The position numbers were made by a program, and so were the translations under genes. Below are positions 32,222 to 42,990 of a stretch of 64,000 bases of DNA, piece by piece. Origin of the DNA: Sulfuricurvum sp. PC08-66 (GTDB taxonomy: Bacteria; Campylobacterota; Campylobacteria; Campylobacterales; Sulfurimonadaceae); NCBI GenBank assembly GCA_000830255.1, contig JQIT01000004.1, forward strand, positions 186,001 through 250,000, in the 5' to 3' direction. How positions within the stretch are numbered: the first letter of the stretch is position 1; each line of letters opens with the position of its first letter. The notes beneath the pieces are model-generated. The model saw only the letters and a list, made by a program, of their open reading frames with translations. It ran no database searches and was not told the origin of the DNA.

Positions 32222-32906
32222 AACGTTCGCGCCACCACGCATAGAGCATCAAGCCCACCGACGCGCTCCCCATAATCATCGCCATGACGACAATCTGATA
32301 GCGCACCGCAATGAGAGGGTCAACCCCTGCGACAATTTGTCCCGTCATCATCCCTGGCAGTGAGACCAATCCCACCGCCATAAAAGCATTCACTTGTGGA
32401 ATCATCGCCGCTTTAAGGGCTTGGGCACGACGCACCTGCCATGCTATATCAGCGCTCATCGACTCGATACGGTCGATAAAGAGCGACAAAACCGTCATCG
32501 TATTGGCGAAAATCATCCCCGCTATGGGTATGGCAACTTGCGCCCATGCGCTCGAGGGCACCGCTAGCACCCCAAAAATGACCCATCCCAAATGCAGTAA
32601 TCCAGAAAAGCCAATGACGCCTATCAAAACCCCGTAGTGTCGAAGCGTCTTGTGCGTCACCCTCTGCCACACGATATGAGCCGCCGCGACTATCATGACA
32701 CCCAACACACCCAAAATAAAAAAGCCGCTTTGCGCTTGGGCGAAAATATAGTTGAGCACATACCCAATCGCTACCAGCTGTACCACCATACGCAACGTCG
32801 CCCACGCAATCGTACGACTATCGCGCGTCCATCGATAATAGAGCACGCCCGCAATAGAGAGCGGCAAAAGCATCAACGCCAAATGTGACCACTCAATGAT
32901 GGGCAT
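32211..32906 (-). CDS. fetB: FetB-like ABC transporter permease (UPF0014)
   Basis: The 231 residues form about seven membrane helices with the UPF0014 signatures AWATLRMVVQLVAIGYVL, MIFANTM and SLPGMMTGQI. In E. coli, FetAB exports iron. The matching ATPase FetA is not encoded next to it, so it must be elsewhere. It overlaps purN by 14 bases and rlmC by 11. Confidence 0.88.
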   Translation of the reverse strand: MPIIEWSHLALMLLPLSIAGVLYYRWTRDSRTIAWATLRMVVQLVAIGYVLNYIFAQAQSGFFILGVLGVMIVAAAHIVWQRVTHKTLRHYGVLIGVIGFSGLLHLGWVIFGVLAVPSSAWAQVAIPIAGMIFANTMTVLSLFIDRIESMSADIAWQVRRAQALKAAMIPQVNAFMAVGLVSLPGMMTGQIVAGVDPLIAVRYQIVVMAMIMGSASVGLMLYAWWRERYGV

Positions 32907-33480
32907 GCGATGCCTCCTCTAAAAATCGGTGCAACACCTCGATATAGAGCGGCGCTTCGATAGCTTGGACGCGCGTGCGTAGAGTCTCGATGGTGTCGTT
33001 TTTTTCTACGGCAATCGAACGTTGACCTAGAATAGGTCCTGCGTCGTAGTGCGCTGTGACGATTTGCACCGTGGCACCTGTGAGCACATCGCCACTCTCT
33101 AGTACCGCCGCATGTACTCTATCGCCGTACATTCCCTCGCCCCCATGACGCGGTAGAAGCGAAGGGTGAATATTGAGAATTTTGCCCTCGTAGGCACCTA
33201 GTGTCTGCTCCCCAATATGCTTCATATAGCCAGAGCAGACCACGATATCGGTGCCGTAGCTTTGGAGTATCTCGACCATCGCGCTATCGACATCAGTGTG
33301 CGTGGAGGCATTGAGGAGTGCGTGGGGGATGTTGTGCACTTTTGCCCATGCTAGGATAGCGGCGTCGCGGTTGTTGCAGAGGATGCACCCTATGGATGCA
33401 TCGAGTTGTTGGGTATGAATAGCCTCGATGATAGCACGCGCGGCACTGCCTGCATGTGAAGCCAAAAAACTAATCACCAT
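32893..33480 (-). CDS. purN: Phosphoribosylglycinamide formyltransferase
   Basis: The 195 residues match PurN, with the catalytic NIHPSLLP, GEGMYGDRVH, GATVQIV and YDAGPILGQ segments. It transfers a formyl group from 10-formyl-tetrahydrofolate to GAR in purine synthesis. The start is an ATG with AAGGAG upstream. It is the first gene of the block purN-fetB-rlmC. Confidence 0.93.
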   Translation of the reverse strand: MVISFLASHAGSAARAIIEAIHTQQLDASIGCILCNNRDAAILAWAKVHNIPHALLNASTHTDVDSAMVEILQSYGTDIVVCSGYMKHIGEQTLGAYEGKILNIHPSLLPRHGGEGMYGDRVHAAVLESGDVLTGATVQIVTAHYDAGPILGQRSIAVEKNDTIETLRTRVQAIEAPLYIEVLHRFLEEASHAHH

Positions 33481-33537
33481 ACCCAACTCCTTGAAGGCGC
33501 CATTGTAATGTAGCTGCCATTAGGAGCGACTAAAGCC

Positions 33538-35598
33538 CTAGTAGAGGACTCTAATGCTCGCTTGGAGATTGAGTCCCATACCTGACATGATGCCATCAGG
33601 GGCACGTGAAGCGATATATTTTTCGTTGGTCAAATTTTTGGCAGCTAGATGAATTTTGGTATTTTTGTTGAACTGTATCCATCCGCTGGCATCCCACACT
33701 CCATACGCGCTCAAAAGACCTGTTTTACCATTAGCTGAGCCATCGACACTGTTGGCTAAATCTGAAAATTGTTCACTCACATAGGAGTAGCCTAGTTGCG
33801 TACCCCATGATGCGGCATGTTGATACCCGACAAAGAGGTTTGCCAAATGCTCTGGTGCATAGGTGAGACGATTACCGTTTCTATCGATACCACCAATGAT
33901 GCGGGTGCTAGTGAGTTTGGCTACGGGCAAATAGGTGTAATTTGCCCCTACGCTTATATCCATAGGTAAATTGGACGCAAATGCCAACTCAATTCCTTGG
34001 TTGAGTGTTTTGCCTGCGTTGGTGCCTATCGTACCTGAACCTCCTGACTCTGTAGCTTGTACGATTTGGTTTTCAAAATCCAAGCTAAAGGCTGTCACTT
34101 CAAAAGAGCTATCTTGCATAGTCGCACGTAAACCCAACTCATAGTTGATACTGCGTTCCGCCTCTAGCGCTACGGCTGTTCCATCGTTGGTCACCGCATC
34201 TTGCACCCGTGGAGGGGCAAATCCACGATGCGCACCTGCAAAAATCGTTATCTCTTTGGTAGGCATAAATGTAGCACCAACACCAGGGATAATCTCTGTA
34301 TTGACCACCGAGGTAGTAGTACCTACATCGACATTGTTGTAGCGTCGAATCTCACGTGTTTGGTAGTATCGCTCTACACGTAGACCCGCAGTGAGTGAAA
34401 AAAGCTCGGCTATGACCATGCGATTTTCACCGAAAAGCGTATACGCCTCAGCTTTGCGCACATCATCCTCTCGCAACGCTGACGTAATGCTATAAGAGCC
34501 TGCAATAGCACTGTTAGTGCGTCGATTGTGCATCACTTCGTTGTGATATTTAGCACCTATCTCTGTACTGTTTTCAAGTGCACCCCATGCAATATCGAGC
34601 GTCGCTCTAGAGTCAATACCCTTGATATCAAAAGTACGCAATCGCCCCTGCTCTGCATCGCCCTTCATCGTATTGAGACCCGTTGTAGCATTGAAATCGA
34701 CACCGTCTCGCCACCAGTCGCGACGTGCTTGATTGTAATAGGCCAATGTTTTGAGCGTCACACCGCCCAAGCCAAAAAATTCATGCGTCACATCCAAACT
34801 GCTTCGCTCTAAAAACATTTTGTCCGTGGTTGCTTTGTTTTGCGTGTGATCACTGCTGTACTCATTTTGGGTCAATCCTAAATAAGTATGCATCGACTCT
34901 TGCGCGTATTGGGTATATTTAACCCCCAAACTGTTGTGCTCATCGAGGGGAGTTGCCGCTTTGACCACCAAATCTGTCACATCGAAGGGCATGTTGCGCC
35001 AGCCATCGCCCTCTTTTTTGAGCAGGCTTATACCCAATGTCGTATCGCCTACTTTTGTACCATACTCTGCCCCCACAACTCTGTATCCCAAGTTTCCTAG
35101 ACCCACTAAACCTGAAAAGCCCTCTCTGGGCTGTTTGGTAATGTAATTGATAGCACCTCCGATAGTAGAGGGTCCATGCGCCAATGTACCACTCCCTTTG
35201 AGTATCTCGACACGCTCCATGCGCTCCACAGGAGGATGGTAATATGCCGCTGGGTCAGTATAGGGTCCAAGGGCAATAGGCGCTCCATCCTCTAACAAAA
35301 GCACTTTTTTACTCATATCCGAACCAATACCACGCACCGTAATACGAGGATAAAACCCATATCCGTCTGTCTCGATGGCGTGTATACCTGCTGTTTTTCG
35401 AAGTGCATCTTGGAGTGAGAGCGGCACACTCTTTTCCAACACCTCTTGCGTAATAAGCGTAGTAGAACCTGCTACATAATGCATGGCACTCTCTTGACTC
35501 CCAAAAAGCTCTATCGTAGGAAGTTTGACTTCCTCTGAGGCGAACAATGGTGCACTTACAAGTGCTGCGGCAACAATAGAAATATGAGTTGAGCGCAT
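33538..35598 (-). CDS. TonB-dependent outer-membrane receptor, probably for iron
   Basis: The start after AAAGGAT gives a 686-residue protein with a signal peptide (cleaved after PLFA). A plug domain with RITVRGIGSDMSKKVLLLEDGAP and a 22-strand barrel ending ASIRVLY follow. These receptors import ferric siderophores or similar compounds using TonB energy. Two Fur-like boxes upstream point to iron control. The ligand cannot be told from the sequence; no siderophore genes are adjacent. Confidence 0.92.
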   Translation of the reverse strand: MRSTHISIVAAALVSAPLFASEEVKLPTIELFGSQESAMHYVAGSTTLITQEVLEKSVPLSLQDALRKTAGIHAIETDGYGFYPRITVRGIGSDMSKKVLLLEDGAPIALGPYTDPAAYYHPPVERMERVEILKGSGTLAHGPSTIGGAINYITKQPREGFSGLVGLGNLGYRVVGAEYGTKVGDTTLGISLLKKEGDGWRNMPFDVTDLVVKAATPLDEHNSLGVKYTQYAQESMHTYLGLTQNEYSSDHTQNKATTDKMFLERSSLDVTHEFFGLGGVTLKTLAYYNQARRDWWRDGVDFNATTGLNTMKGDAEQGRLRTFDIKGIDSRATLDIAWGALENSTEIGAKYHNEVMHNRRTNSAIAGSYSITSALREDDVRKAEAYTLFGENRMVIAELFSLTAGLRVERYYQTREIRRYNNVDVGTTTSVVNTEIIPGVGATFMPTKEITIFAGAHRGFAPPRVQDAVTNDGTAVALEAERSINYELGLRATMQDSSFEVTAFSLDFENQIVQATESGGSGTIGTNAGKTLNQGIELAFASNLPMDISVGANYTYLPVAKLTSTRIIGGIDRNGNRLTYAPEHLANLFVGYQHAASWGTQLGYSYVSEQFSDLANSVDGSANGKTGLLSAYGVWDASGWIQFNKNTKIHLAAKNLTNEKYIASRAPDGIMSGMGLNLQASIRVLY

Positions 35599-35630
35599 AC
35601 TAAAATCCTTTGTATTTTGATTTTCATTTC

Positions 35631-35643
35631 GATAGTTACTATC
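35631..35643. promoter_or_regulatory. Fur-like palindrome before the TonB receptor
   Basis: GATAGT-T-ACTATC is a perfect inverted repeat 33 bases upstream of the receptor start, similar to the 7-1-7 Fur box (TGATAAT-N-ATTATCA) with two exchanged bases per arm. Confidence 0.55.
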
Positions 35644-35688
35644 AAAAAGCAAAGGAAGTGTATAAAAACTTTTCGTCATTGTCAATAG

Positions 35689-35703
35689 TGATAATGAATT
35701 TCA
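35689..35703. promoter_or_regulatory. Fur box before the TonB receptor
   Basis: TGATAATGAATTTCA matches 12 of 14 positions of the 7-1-7 Fur box. It lies about 90 bases upstream of the receptor start, in the gap before it, and with the nearer palindrome forms a likely double operator. Confidence 0.6.
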
Positions 35704-35731
35704 ATAACCAACTAGAGGGGAAAAAAGAAGT

Positions 35732-36643
35732 CTATTTTGTCACCACATAGTGCGCGATAGCTTTGCTCACACACGACTCTATCGAGGTGGTGTCTGCTAC
35801 AGTGGGATGAATGTGAGGCGGGAAATGTCCTGCGGTGGTGCGCCCAATCGCAATAGCGTGATAGCTCTCATCCCAAGGGACATTTTGCAAAAAGCAGTGA
35901 ATCGTCGAGGGAGAGGAGAAGATAATCGTCGCACCTTTGGGCAGTACGATAGGTTTGGAGGGTGTTTGACACACGGTCTCATAGACTATCGCCTCATCAC
36001 ACGCGATGCCGTGCGTACGCAAAATCGTATGCAGTGACGAGACCACATGCTTACCCCGCACATACAAGACACGCTTGCCCGCCAAGAGTGGCACCAACTC
36101 ATGCGCGAAACTATCTCCATGTTTGGTTTTGCCCACGTAGCGTAGATTGCCCGCACGATTTTTGATCGCTTTGGCGGTTTGGGGTGCGATGGCATACGCG
36201 GGGATTTTTTTCCACGGCAATCGCATCGCATCCAATACCGCCACACCATTTTTGGAGGTGAAAATAAGCGCATCGTAGTGCGTCAAAACAGGTTGCACTT
36301 GCATCGCTTGAATCGTAAAAATTGCCAAATTTTTGGCACCCTCCACGGGTTTGTCACTGAGCACATAGATAGGCAAATTGCGCGTGCGCCACCATGTTTT
36401 GAGCCGTCCCAAAAAGTGCACGACACGCTCCCAAAAGGTCAGCTTCTCTACGATGTGAATACTCTTATCTTTGCGAATGCGATAGGGGATTTTCTCCTTT
36501 TGCAGACGATGCGTAATCGAGACCAGCTCGGCACCGAAATTGGCATTGGGTGGACGCTTTTCGATACGAAAGCTACGTGTGCGTCTATCAAATTCGTAAT
36601 AAATAAGTGAAAGTTCTGCAAGAAGGGGTTCGATGCGCAACAT
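35732..36643 (-). CDS. hemD: Uroporphyrinogen-III synthase with N-terminal extension
   Basis: From about residue 90 the 303-residue protein matches HemD, with PIYVLSDKPVEGAKNL, LIFTSKNGV, VLYVRGKHVVSSL, DEAIVYETV and IIFSSPSTI. The enzyme closes hydroxymethylbilane to uroporphyrinogen III for haem and other tetrapyrroles. The first 90 residues, basic and partly hydrophobic, are not part of the enzyme family and I do not recognise them. A gap of 63 bases with a hairpin separates it from ilvC. Confidence 0.82.
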   Translation of the reverse strand: MLRIEPLLAELSLIYYEFDRRTRSFRIEKRPPNANFGAELVSITHRLQKEKIPYRIRKDKSIHIVEKLTFWERVVHFLGRLKTWWRTRNLPIYVLSDKPVEGAKNLAIFTIQAMQVQPVLTHYDALIFTSKNGVAVLDAMRLPWKKIPAYAIAPQTAKAIKNRAGNLRYVGKTKHGDSFAHELVPLLAGKRVLYVRGKHVVSSLHTILRTHGIACDEAIVYETVCQTPSKPIVLPKGATIIFSSPSTIHCFLQNVPWDESYHAIAIGRTTAGHFPPHIHPTVADTTSIESCVSKAIAHYVVTK

Positions 36644-36668
36644 ATTTTGTCTCTTTTTTGGGGAGTGA

Positions 36669-36686
36669 CACCTCCCAAAGGAGGTG
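36669..36686. terminator. Hairpin between ilvC and hemD
   Basis: CACCTCC and GGAGGTG pair perfectly around a four-base loop in the ilvC-hemD gap. On the minus strand it is followed by a C-rich stretch and then an A run, not a T run, so it may be an attenuator or an mRNA-stability element rather than a full terminator. Confidence 0.4.
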
Positions 36687-36706
36687 CGATTGAAAGGGAG
36701 GAGAAC

Positions 36707-37789
<1,083 letters not shown>

Positions 37790-37826
37790 TTACGATAGTC
37801 GAAGATGAAATTAATGGTTTTTGACC

Positions 37827-37832
37827 TATAAT
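37827..37832 (+). promoter_or_regulatory. -10 element of the HDOD-rnr-holA operon
   Basis: A perfect TATAAT lies 32 bases upstream of the GTG start of the HDOD gene, in the divergent gap with ilvC. No clear -35 is present, as is common in Campylobacterota. Confidence 0.5.
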
Positions 37833-37864
37833 TGTCCCTAATTTTATGTTCAAAGGCTACTAGA

Positions 37865-38668
37865 GTGGACAAAATTCTTATCGATAATATCAAACAACTC
37901 CCCCCTTTGCCTGAATCTTGCCAACGTATCGAGGCGGTCTACCACGACGAAAACTCTACCTTCGATGACCTTATCAAAATCCTCGAAAAAGATCCCATGC
38001 TCACCGCAGATTTGCTCAAAGCGGCAAACTCTCCGCTTTACGGCTTTAGCCGCGAAATCAACACCCTTGCCCAGGCGGTTTCGCTCTTTGGGATGGGCAC
38101 CGTTCGTGGCTTTGCTTTGGCTACCATCATCAAAAAAAGCTTCAAACTCGACCTCTCTCCCTACGGCATTGGCAATGCTACCTTCTCCAAACTCTCTGAA
38201 ATGCAACACGCGTTGATGGTCAATTGGTGCCTACGCACAAGCCCCAAAGATTTAAATCTCCTCTCGCCTGCGGCATTTTTGACCGAGCTTGGCAAAGTGG
38301 TTATCTCACAATGCATCCTCAACGAAAACCGCGTCGAAGCCTTCAAATCCGCCATGAGCTCCAACGCCAAACTCGAAGAGGCAGAGCGTGCTATTTGTGG
38401 CTCGACCACCCCTGAAGTGGGTTCTGCTATTTTCGATTTTTGGAAATTTGAACAAGATTTGGTCAATGTCATTTTGCACAGCGAAGTGCCTCACAACGCA
38501 CCTGCGCATCTCAAAAAATTCGCACAAATGCTTCAAGTCGTACGTGCCACCGTCACCCTCGAAGCACAAATCACCGATAGCTCTTTGGCGGATGCACTCG
38601 CGTTGATCAAAATGTACGGCTTGGACGAAAAGACCTTCACCGTAGCCGTCCAAAAGCTCCAATTCTAA
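37865..38668 (+). CDS. HDOD-domain signalling protein
   Basis: The 267 residues begin at a GTG with AAAGG eight bases upstream and form an HDOD domain, with LPPLPESCQRIE, DPMLTADLLKAANSPLYG and AVSLFGMGTVRGFAL. The catalytic HD pair of true HD-GYP enzymes is missing, as in all HDOD proteins, which act through binding. The gene opens the operon with rnr and holA. Confidence 0.88.
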   Translation: MDKILIDNIKQLPPLPESCQRIEAVYHDENSTFDDLIKILEKDPMLTADLLKAANSPLYGFSREINTLAQAVSLFGMGTVRGFALATIIKKSFKLDLSPYGIGNATFSKLSEMQHALMVNWCLRTSPKDLNLLSPAAFLTELGKVVISQCILNENRVEAFKSAMSSNAKLEEAERAICGSTTPEVGSAIFDFWKFEQDLVNVILHSEVPHNAPAHLKKFAQMLQVVRATVTLEAQITDSSLADALALIKMYGLDEKTFTVAVQKLQF

Positions 38669-38675
38669 GCCAAGC

Positions 38676-40610
38676 GTGAAACACTTTTTACGCAAGCTCA
38701 TTGCAGGTATCGATACTGCTTTCTTATCCTCCCAAGAGCAAACCTACCTCGCTACCCTCGATGCGCAATATTTGCGTACCGATGAGGGCAAAATCCGCTT
38801 CAACTCCAAATTCAAACCCGGTATCATCAAAGAGCGCAAGGACCAATCCAAGCTCTTCATCCCGCTAGACGAAACCGACCCCATCTCTCTGGATAGCACC
38901 ATGACGATGCACGCCCAAAAAGAGGATATTGTCCTCGTACAGCGCATCATGGGACGCTCTCGATACGGCAGTGCCAAAGTCGTAGCGATTTTGGACAAAG
39001 AGACCACCTACAGCGTAGGCATTATCCAATCGCATATTTTGGTCGAATTGGTCACCAAAACCCCACTCAAACATGACCAAGATGTAGCATGGCTTACCGC
39101 GCAAAAAGAGGGAGAACTCTTCCTCATCGACAACAAAAACAACACCCTTCTACGCCCTCTAGGGCATATCGATGATCCGCTTGTCGATGAGGCCATTGCG
39201 CTGGCACTCTACAATCGTAGCGAAGCCTTTGGCAGTGCGGTGCTCGATGAAGTCAAAGCCTTTGGTCGTGAAGTGCGCGAAGAGGAGAAGGTAGGTCGTG
39301 TCGATTTGCGCGCTTTGGATTTCGTCACTATCGACCCTGTAACGGCAAAAGATTTCGATGATGCTATCTATTTCGATACGGCGCGTCACACGCTCTATGT
39401 CGCTATTGCGGATGTGAGTCACTACGTCGTCGAGGAGTCCGCTATCGATATGACAGCGTATACACGAGGTTTTTCGGTCTATTTCCCACACAAATCTATT
39501 CCGATGCTTCCGCGTGAACTCTCCGAAAATCTCTGCTCACTCAATCCTCACGTCGATAGACTCAGCTTCGTTTTTGAGATGCCTATCGATACGACGACAT
39601 TGGAAGTGCACAATGCCAAGGTCTACGAGGCGGTCATTCACTCCAAACGTCGTTTCAATTACGAAGAGGTCGATGCCCTTTTGGAGGGTGCCGCGCCCAA
39701 AGATGCCAATGATGCACATCAGTTGGTGATGCTACGCGCATTGCAAGCCTCGATGGACCGTGTACGTGCCAAGCGTCTCCTCACAGGTTACACCTTCCGT
39801 GCGCCAGAAATCGGTATGAATCTCGATGCGCAACAGCTTTTGGAGTCGACCGTCACAGCCCAAGAGACACCCTCGCATGCGCTTATCGAGGATTGTATGC
39901 TTTTGGCAAACATCCAAGCCGCCAAGAGTTTCGAGCAGGGACTCTACCGTGTCCACGAAGCGCCAAGTCTTGCCAAACTTGACACGCTCTATCATCAATT
40001 AGCCCTTATCGGACTCAAATTCAAGCTCACCGCCAACCTCAAAGAGACCATCACCTCGATTCAAAAAGCGGCGCAAGAGATGCACCTAGAGCACCAAATC
40101 GATACGCTCTTGATTCAGACCCAAATGCAAGCGCACTACGCAAGTTTGAATGTGGGGCATTTTGGATTGGGCTTTGGAATTTATACCCACTTCACCTCCC
40201 CCATTCGTCGCTACAGTGACCTCGTGGTGCACCGTATCATCAAAGCGACCTTGGCACACGAAGAGCGCCATCTGGCCAAACTCCTGCAACCCATCGATGC
40301 CACGGCTATCGATATCTCGCACAAAGAGCGCGAAGCAGACCACGTCGCCAAAAATTTCGCCTACCGCAAATATGCGCGCTGGGCGCATGCACGCATCGAC
40401 CAAACCATCGAGGCGATGATAATTGCCATCGATGAAGCGCCCAAAGCACTCTCGATAAGCCCCATCGATGCGATGCCTATTGAGCTGGATAGCGTACCCT
40501 TAGATATTGGACTCTTCGACAAGGTCGTTGTGCGTATTTTGGGCGCAGACTATACGACCAATCGTATCTGGGGAAGCGTCGTAGAGAAGTGCATCGATGA
40601 AGCAGTTTGA
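38676..40610 (+). CDS. rnr: Ribonuclease R
   Basis: The 644-residue protein starts at a GTG eight bases after the HDOD gene. Cold-shock-like domains are followed by the RNB domain with DPVTAKDFDDAI and the late GFGIYTHFTSPIRRYSDL. The C-terminal S1 part is short. The enzyme degrades structured RNA 3' to 5'. The length is shorter than E. coli RNase R and normal for this phylum. It overlaps holA by 14 bases. Confidence 0.92.
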   Translation: MKHFLRKLIAGIDTAFLSSQEQTYLATLDAQYLRTDEGKIRFNSKFKPGIIKERKDQSKLFIPLDETDPISLDSTMTMHAQKEDIVLVQRIMGRSRYGSAKVVAILDKETTYSVGIIQSHILVELVTKTPLKHDQDVAWLTAQKEGELFLIDNKNNTLLRPLGHIDDPLVDEAIALALYNRSEAFGSAVLDEVKAFGREVREEEKVGRVDLRALDFVTIDPVTAKDFDDAIYFDTARHTLYVAIADVSHYVVEESAIDMTAYTRGFSVYFPHKSIPMLPRELSENLCSLNPHVDRLSFVFEMPIDTTTLEVHNAKVYEAVIHSKRRFNYEEVDALLEGAAPKDANDAHQLVMLRALQASMDRVRAKRLLTGYTFRAPEIGMNLDAQQLLESTVTAQETPSHALIEDCMLLANIQAAKSFEQGLYRVHEAPSLAKLDTLYHQLALIGLKFKLTANLKETITSIQKAAQEMHLEHQIDTLLIQTQMQAHYASLNVGHFGLGFGIYTHFTSPIRRYSDLVVHRIIKATLAHEERHLAKLLQPIDATAIDISHKEREADHVAKNFAYRKYARWAHARIDQTIEAMIIAIDEAPKALSISPIDAMPIELDSVPLDIGLFDKVVVRILGADYTTNRIWGSVVEKCIDEAV

Positions 40611-41565
40611 GTTTTTACCCGCGTTGCAACGGGGCGAAATTCCACATGCTTTTATGCTTTTTGGAGAGTCCCATTTTCTCATCGATGCCTATTTGTCACA
40701 GCTCATTGCACATTTTGGAGCGGGTGAATCTCCCCATACACTCTATGCGCATGAATACACTCTAGCCAACGCCAAAGCCTACCTCTCCCAAGGTTCGCTC
40801 TTTGGGGGAGCCAACGTTTTGGTGCTCAAAAGTGAGAGTAAATTCGCCAAAAAAGAGCTGGACGAACTCATCGCATTGACCACCAAATCCCCCTCTGCTT
40901 ATCTCATTTGGGCCTACTATGGCGATGATCATCGCACCGCTTCTACCGCCTTTTCCCAAAAGGGTTCGGACAGTGTACGCCTCTTTGACCCGCCTGCACA
41001 CGAAGCGTTGGCTATCTTGTCCCAACGCGCCAAAGCACTCCATCTCTCTATCGAGAAGAGCGTCTTGGAGTACCTCTACAAGACCCAAGAGCACAATGTC
41101 GCCCTCGCCTACCAAGAGCTAGAGAAACTCTCTCTGCTCAATCGCCCACTCCAAACGCACGATATCGACACCTACGTCTATGCGATGGGTGCGCTTACCC
41201 TCGATGAGACTATCGCGCAACTCTTGGAAAAAAAGAGCTTTTTGCACGCCGTGGCACGCCTACGCGAGACGGGTGAAGAGCCTGTGCGTATCATCACCGC
41301 CATCTCTGGCTACATCACTCAACTCTATCTCTTTTGGGCCTATATGCGCGTGCATGGCAAGCTCGATGTGAGAGCCATTTTGGGCTATTTCCCACCCCCA
41401 GATGTCGTCAAAGCCAAAGAGGCACTAGCGATGCGCTTCAAAGAGGCGCAATACCGTGCTATTTTGGACTTCTTGATCGAAGCCGAACTGCAACTCAAGC
41501 AGGGCAAAATCGACAAAGATGCCCTCTTTTATGCGAAGTTATTACAACTTCAACGCCTTCTATAG
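40597..41565 (+). CDS. holA: DNA polymerase III delta subunit
   Basis: The 322 residues match HolA of Campylobacterota, with an N-terminal LFGESHFLIDAYL, the SLFGGANVLVLK segment and the helical clamp-loader collar at the end. The subunit opens the sliding clamp. Its position between rnr and rpsF is conserved in this phylum. No Walker motif is present, as expected for delta. Confidence 0.85.
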   Translation: MKQFEFLPALQRGEIPHAFMLFGESHFLIDAYLSQLIAHFGAGESPHTLYAHEYTLANAKAYLSQGSLFGGANVLVLKSESKFAKKELDELIALTTKSPSAYLIWAYYGDDHRTASTAFSQKGSDSVRLFDPPAHEALAILSQRAKALHLSIEKSVLEYLYKTQEHNVALAYQELEKLSLLNRPLQTHDIDTYVYAMGALTLDETIAQLLEKKSFLHAVARLRETGEEPVRIITAISGYITQLYLFWAYMRVHGKLDVRAILGYFPPPDVVKAKEALAMRFKEAQYRAILDFLIEAELQLKQGKIDKDALFYAKLLQLQRLL

Positions 41566-41608
41566 TCTCCAAGTGCAGTTTTTTATAAAAGTTAAATAAT
41601 TCTTCAGA

Positions 41609-41614
41609 TAAAAT
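41609..41614 (+). promoter_or_regulatory. -10-like element before rpsF
   Basis: TAAAAT lies 76 bases upstream of the rpsF start in the 124-base gap after holA. It would give a leader that contains the hairpin at 41635-41653. Confidence 0.35.
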
Positions 41615-41634
41615 TGCGCGTTCCTTGCTCTTTG

Positions 41635-41653
41635 CTCATCCGCTAGGATGGAG
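41635..41653 (+). promoter_or_regulatory. Hairpin in the rpsF leader, possible S6:S18 site
   Basis: CTCATCC and GGATGGAG pair with a bulged base around GCTA, with a CCG at the loop side. S6:S18 complexes bind a CCG-containing hairpin in rpsF leaders of many bacteria to control the operon. The match here is suggestive only. Confidence 0.35.
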
Positions 41654-41689
41654 ATAAAGAAAGGGCTAAAACCATAAGGAGTCACATTC

Positions 41690-42100
41690 ATGACACACTA
41701 CGAATTACTTTTTGTAATCAAACCTACCCATACACAAGAGGAGATTGACGCTCACATCGCAAATGTAAAAGCTTCAATCGAAAAAGATGGCGGTGTTATC
41801 GCAGCTACCCAAAACATGGGCATGCGCAAACTAGCCTACGAAGTAGAAAAACACAACCGCGGCTACTACACTGCATATTACTTCACCGCCAAACCTGCAA
41901 CCATTATTGAAGTTGAGCGTCTCATCCGTATCAACGAAAGTATTTTGAAGTTTATGACTGTCAAATACGCAAAGAAAAAAGAGATAATCGCGTGGGAAAC
42001 TGCCGTAAAACGTCTCAACAATCCTCATTCAGCAAAAGAAGAGGCAGTTGCACCCAAAGTCGAAGTAGCCCCAGAAGCTACCGCAGACAGCGAAGCATAA
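41690..42100 (+). CDS. rpsF: 30S ribosomal protein S6
   Basis: The 136 residues begin HYELLFVIKPTHTQEEID, the S6 start, and continue with the ferredoxin-like fold including NMGMRKLAYEV. An alanine- and glutamate-rich tail of about 30 residues ends the protein. It binds S18 in the 30S platform. AAGGAG precedes the ATG; ssb follows 16 bases later. Confidence 0.96.
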   Translation: MTHYELLFVIKPTHTQEEIDAHIANVKASIEKDGGVIAATQNMGMRKLAYEVEKHNRGYYTAYYFTAKPATIIEVERLIRINESILKFMTVKYAKKKEIIAWETAVKRLNNPHSAKEEAVAPKVEVAPEATADSEA

Positions 42101-42116
42101 TTTTTAGGAGCAATTG

Positions 42117-42635
42117 ATGTATAACAAAGTCATCCTCGTTGGAAATCTCACCCGCGACATCGAGTTGCGCTACGCTCAAAGCGGATCAGCACTGGCAAAA
42201 ACTGCCATCGCTACGAGTCGCAAATTCACAGCCAATGGTGAGAAAAAAGAGGAGACGATGTTTATCGACATCACCTTTTTTGGTCGCTCTGCTGAAATCG
42301 CCAATCAATACCTCAAAAAGGGGAGCAAAATCCTCGTAGAGGGTCGATTGATGTTTGAACAATGGACAGACCCACAAGGACAAAAACGCTCCAAGCACTC
42401 CGTAACCGTCGAGCTTATGCAGATGCTTGATACCAAAGGTGGCAATTCTGAGTACAACGCACCGAGTGAAAACTACGGTGGCAACGATGAGAGTTACAGC
42501 GGCATGACACCTAGCTTCGGTGGACAAACACCAAGCGCGCCAAGTGCACCACGCCAAAGTACACCCGCCTATCAAGCACCACAGGCTCAACAAATCCCAA
42601 GTTATGACGTCGATGAAGACGACATTCCCTTTTAA
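42117..42635 (+). CDS. ssb: Single-stranded DNA-binding protein
   Basis: The 172 residues start with [20 protein letters not shown] and form the OB fold, followed by a low-complexity Ser/Pro/Gln linker and the acidic tip DVDEDDIPF that binds repair and replication partners. It is the middle gene of rpsF-ssb-rpsR. The ATG follows AGGAG; a TTG three bases earlier is not needed. Confidence 0.96.
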   Translation: MYNKVILVGNLTRDIELRYAQSGSALAKTAIATSRKFTANGEKKEETMFIDITFFGRSAEIANQYLKKGSKILVEGRLMFEQWTDPQGQKRSKHSVTVELMQMLDTKGGNSEYNAPSENYGGNDESYSGMTPSFGGQTPSAPSAPRQSTPAYQAPQAQQIPSYDVDEDDIPF

Positions 42636-42655
42636 TCAACCTAGGAGATACTACC

Positions 42656-42916
42656 ATGGCAGAAAAACGTAAATACAAAAAACGCTATTGCAAATATTGT
42701 GAAACAAAGACAGATTATATCGATTTCAAAAATGTCTCAAGTTTTAAATTCTCGCTCTCTGAGCGCTTCAAAATCATGCCTCGCCGTTTGACAGGTAACT
42801 GTAAACGTCACCAAGACATGGTCACCATCGCTATCAAACGTGCGCGTCAAACAGCCATGATTCCGTACATTGTTGACCGCCAAAACGTCGTCACCAATCC
42901 GTTCGAAGGGCTATAA
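42656..42916 (+). CDS. rpsR: 30S ribosomal protein S18
   Basis: The 86 residues match S18, with the zinc-type cysteines in RYCKYCETK and NCKRH and the LTGNCKRHQ segment. Many bacteria have a cysteine-free S18, so this is the C+ form. It is the last gene of its operon and is followed by a strong terminator. Confidence 0.96.
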   Translation: MAEKRKYKKRYCKYCETKTDYIDFKNVSSFKFSLSERFKIMPRRLTGNCKRHQDMVTIAIKRARQTAMIPYIVDRQNVVTNPFEGL

Positions 42917-42929
42917 GCCAAAACACCTC

Positions 42930-42969
42930 TCAAACCCCATTTTTGGGGGTTTGACCCACCTCTTTTTTT
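42930..42969 (+). terminator. Rho-independent terminator after rpsR
   Basis: TCAAACCCC and GGGGTTTGA form a nine-base stem around ATTTTTG (42930-42953), followed by a T run at 42961-42969. Confidence 0.85.
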
Positions 42970-42990
42970 CCTCGATAGTTTCAAATATGT

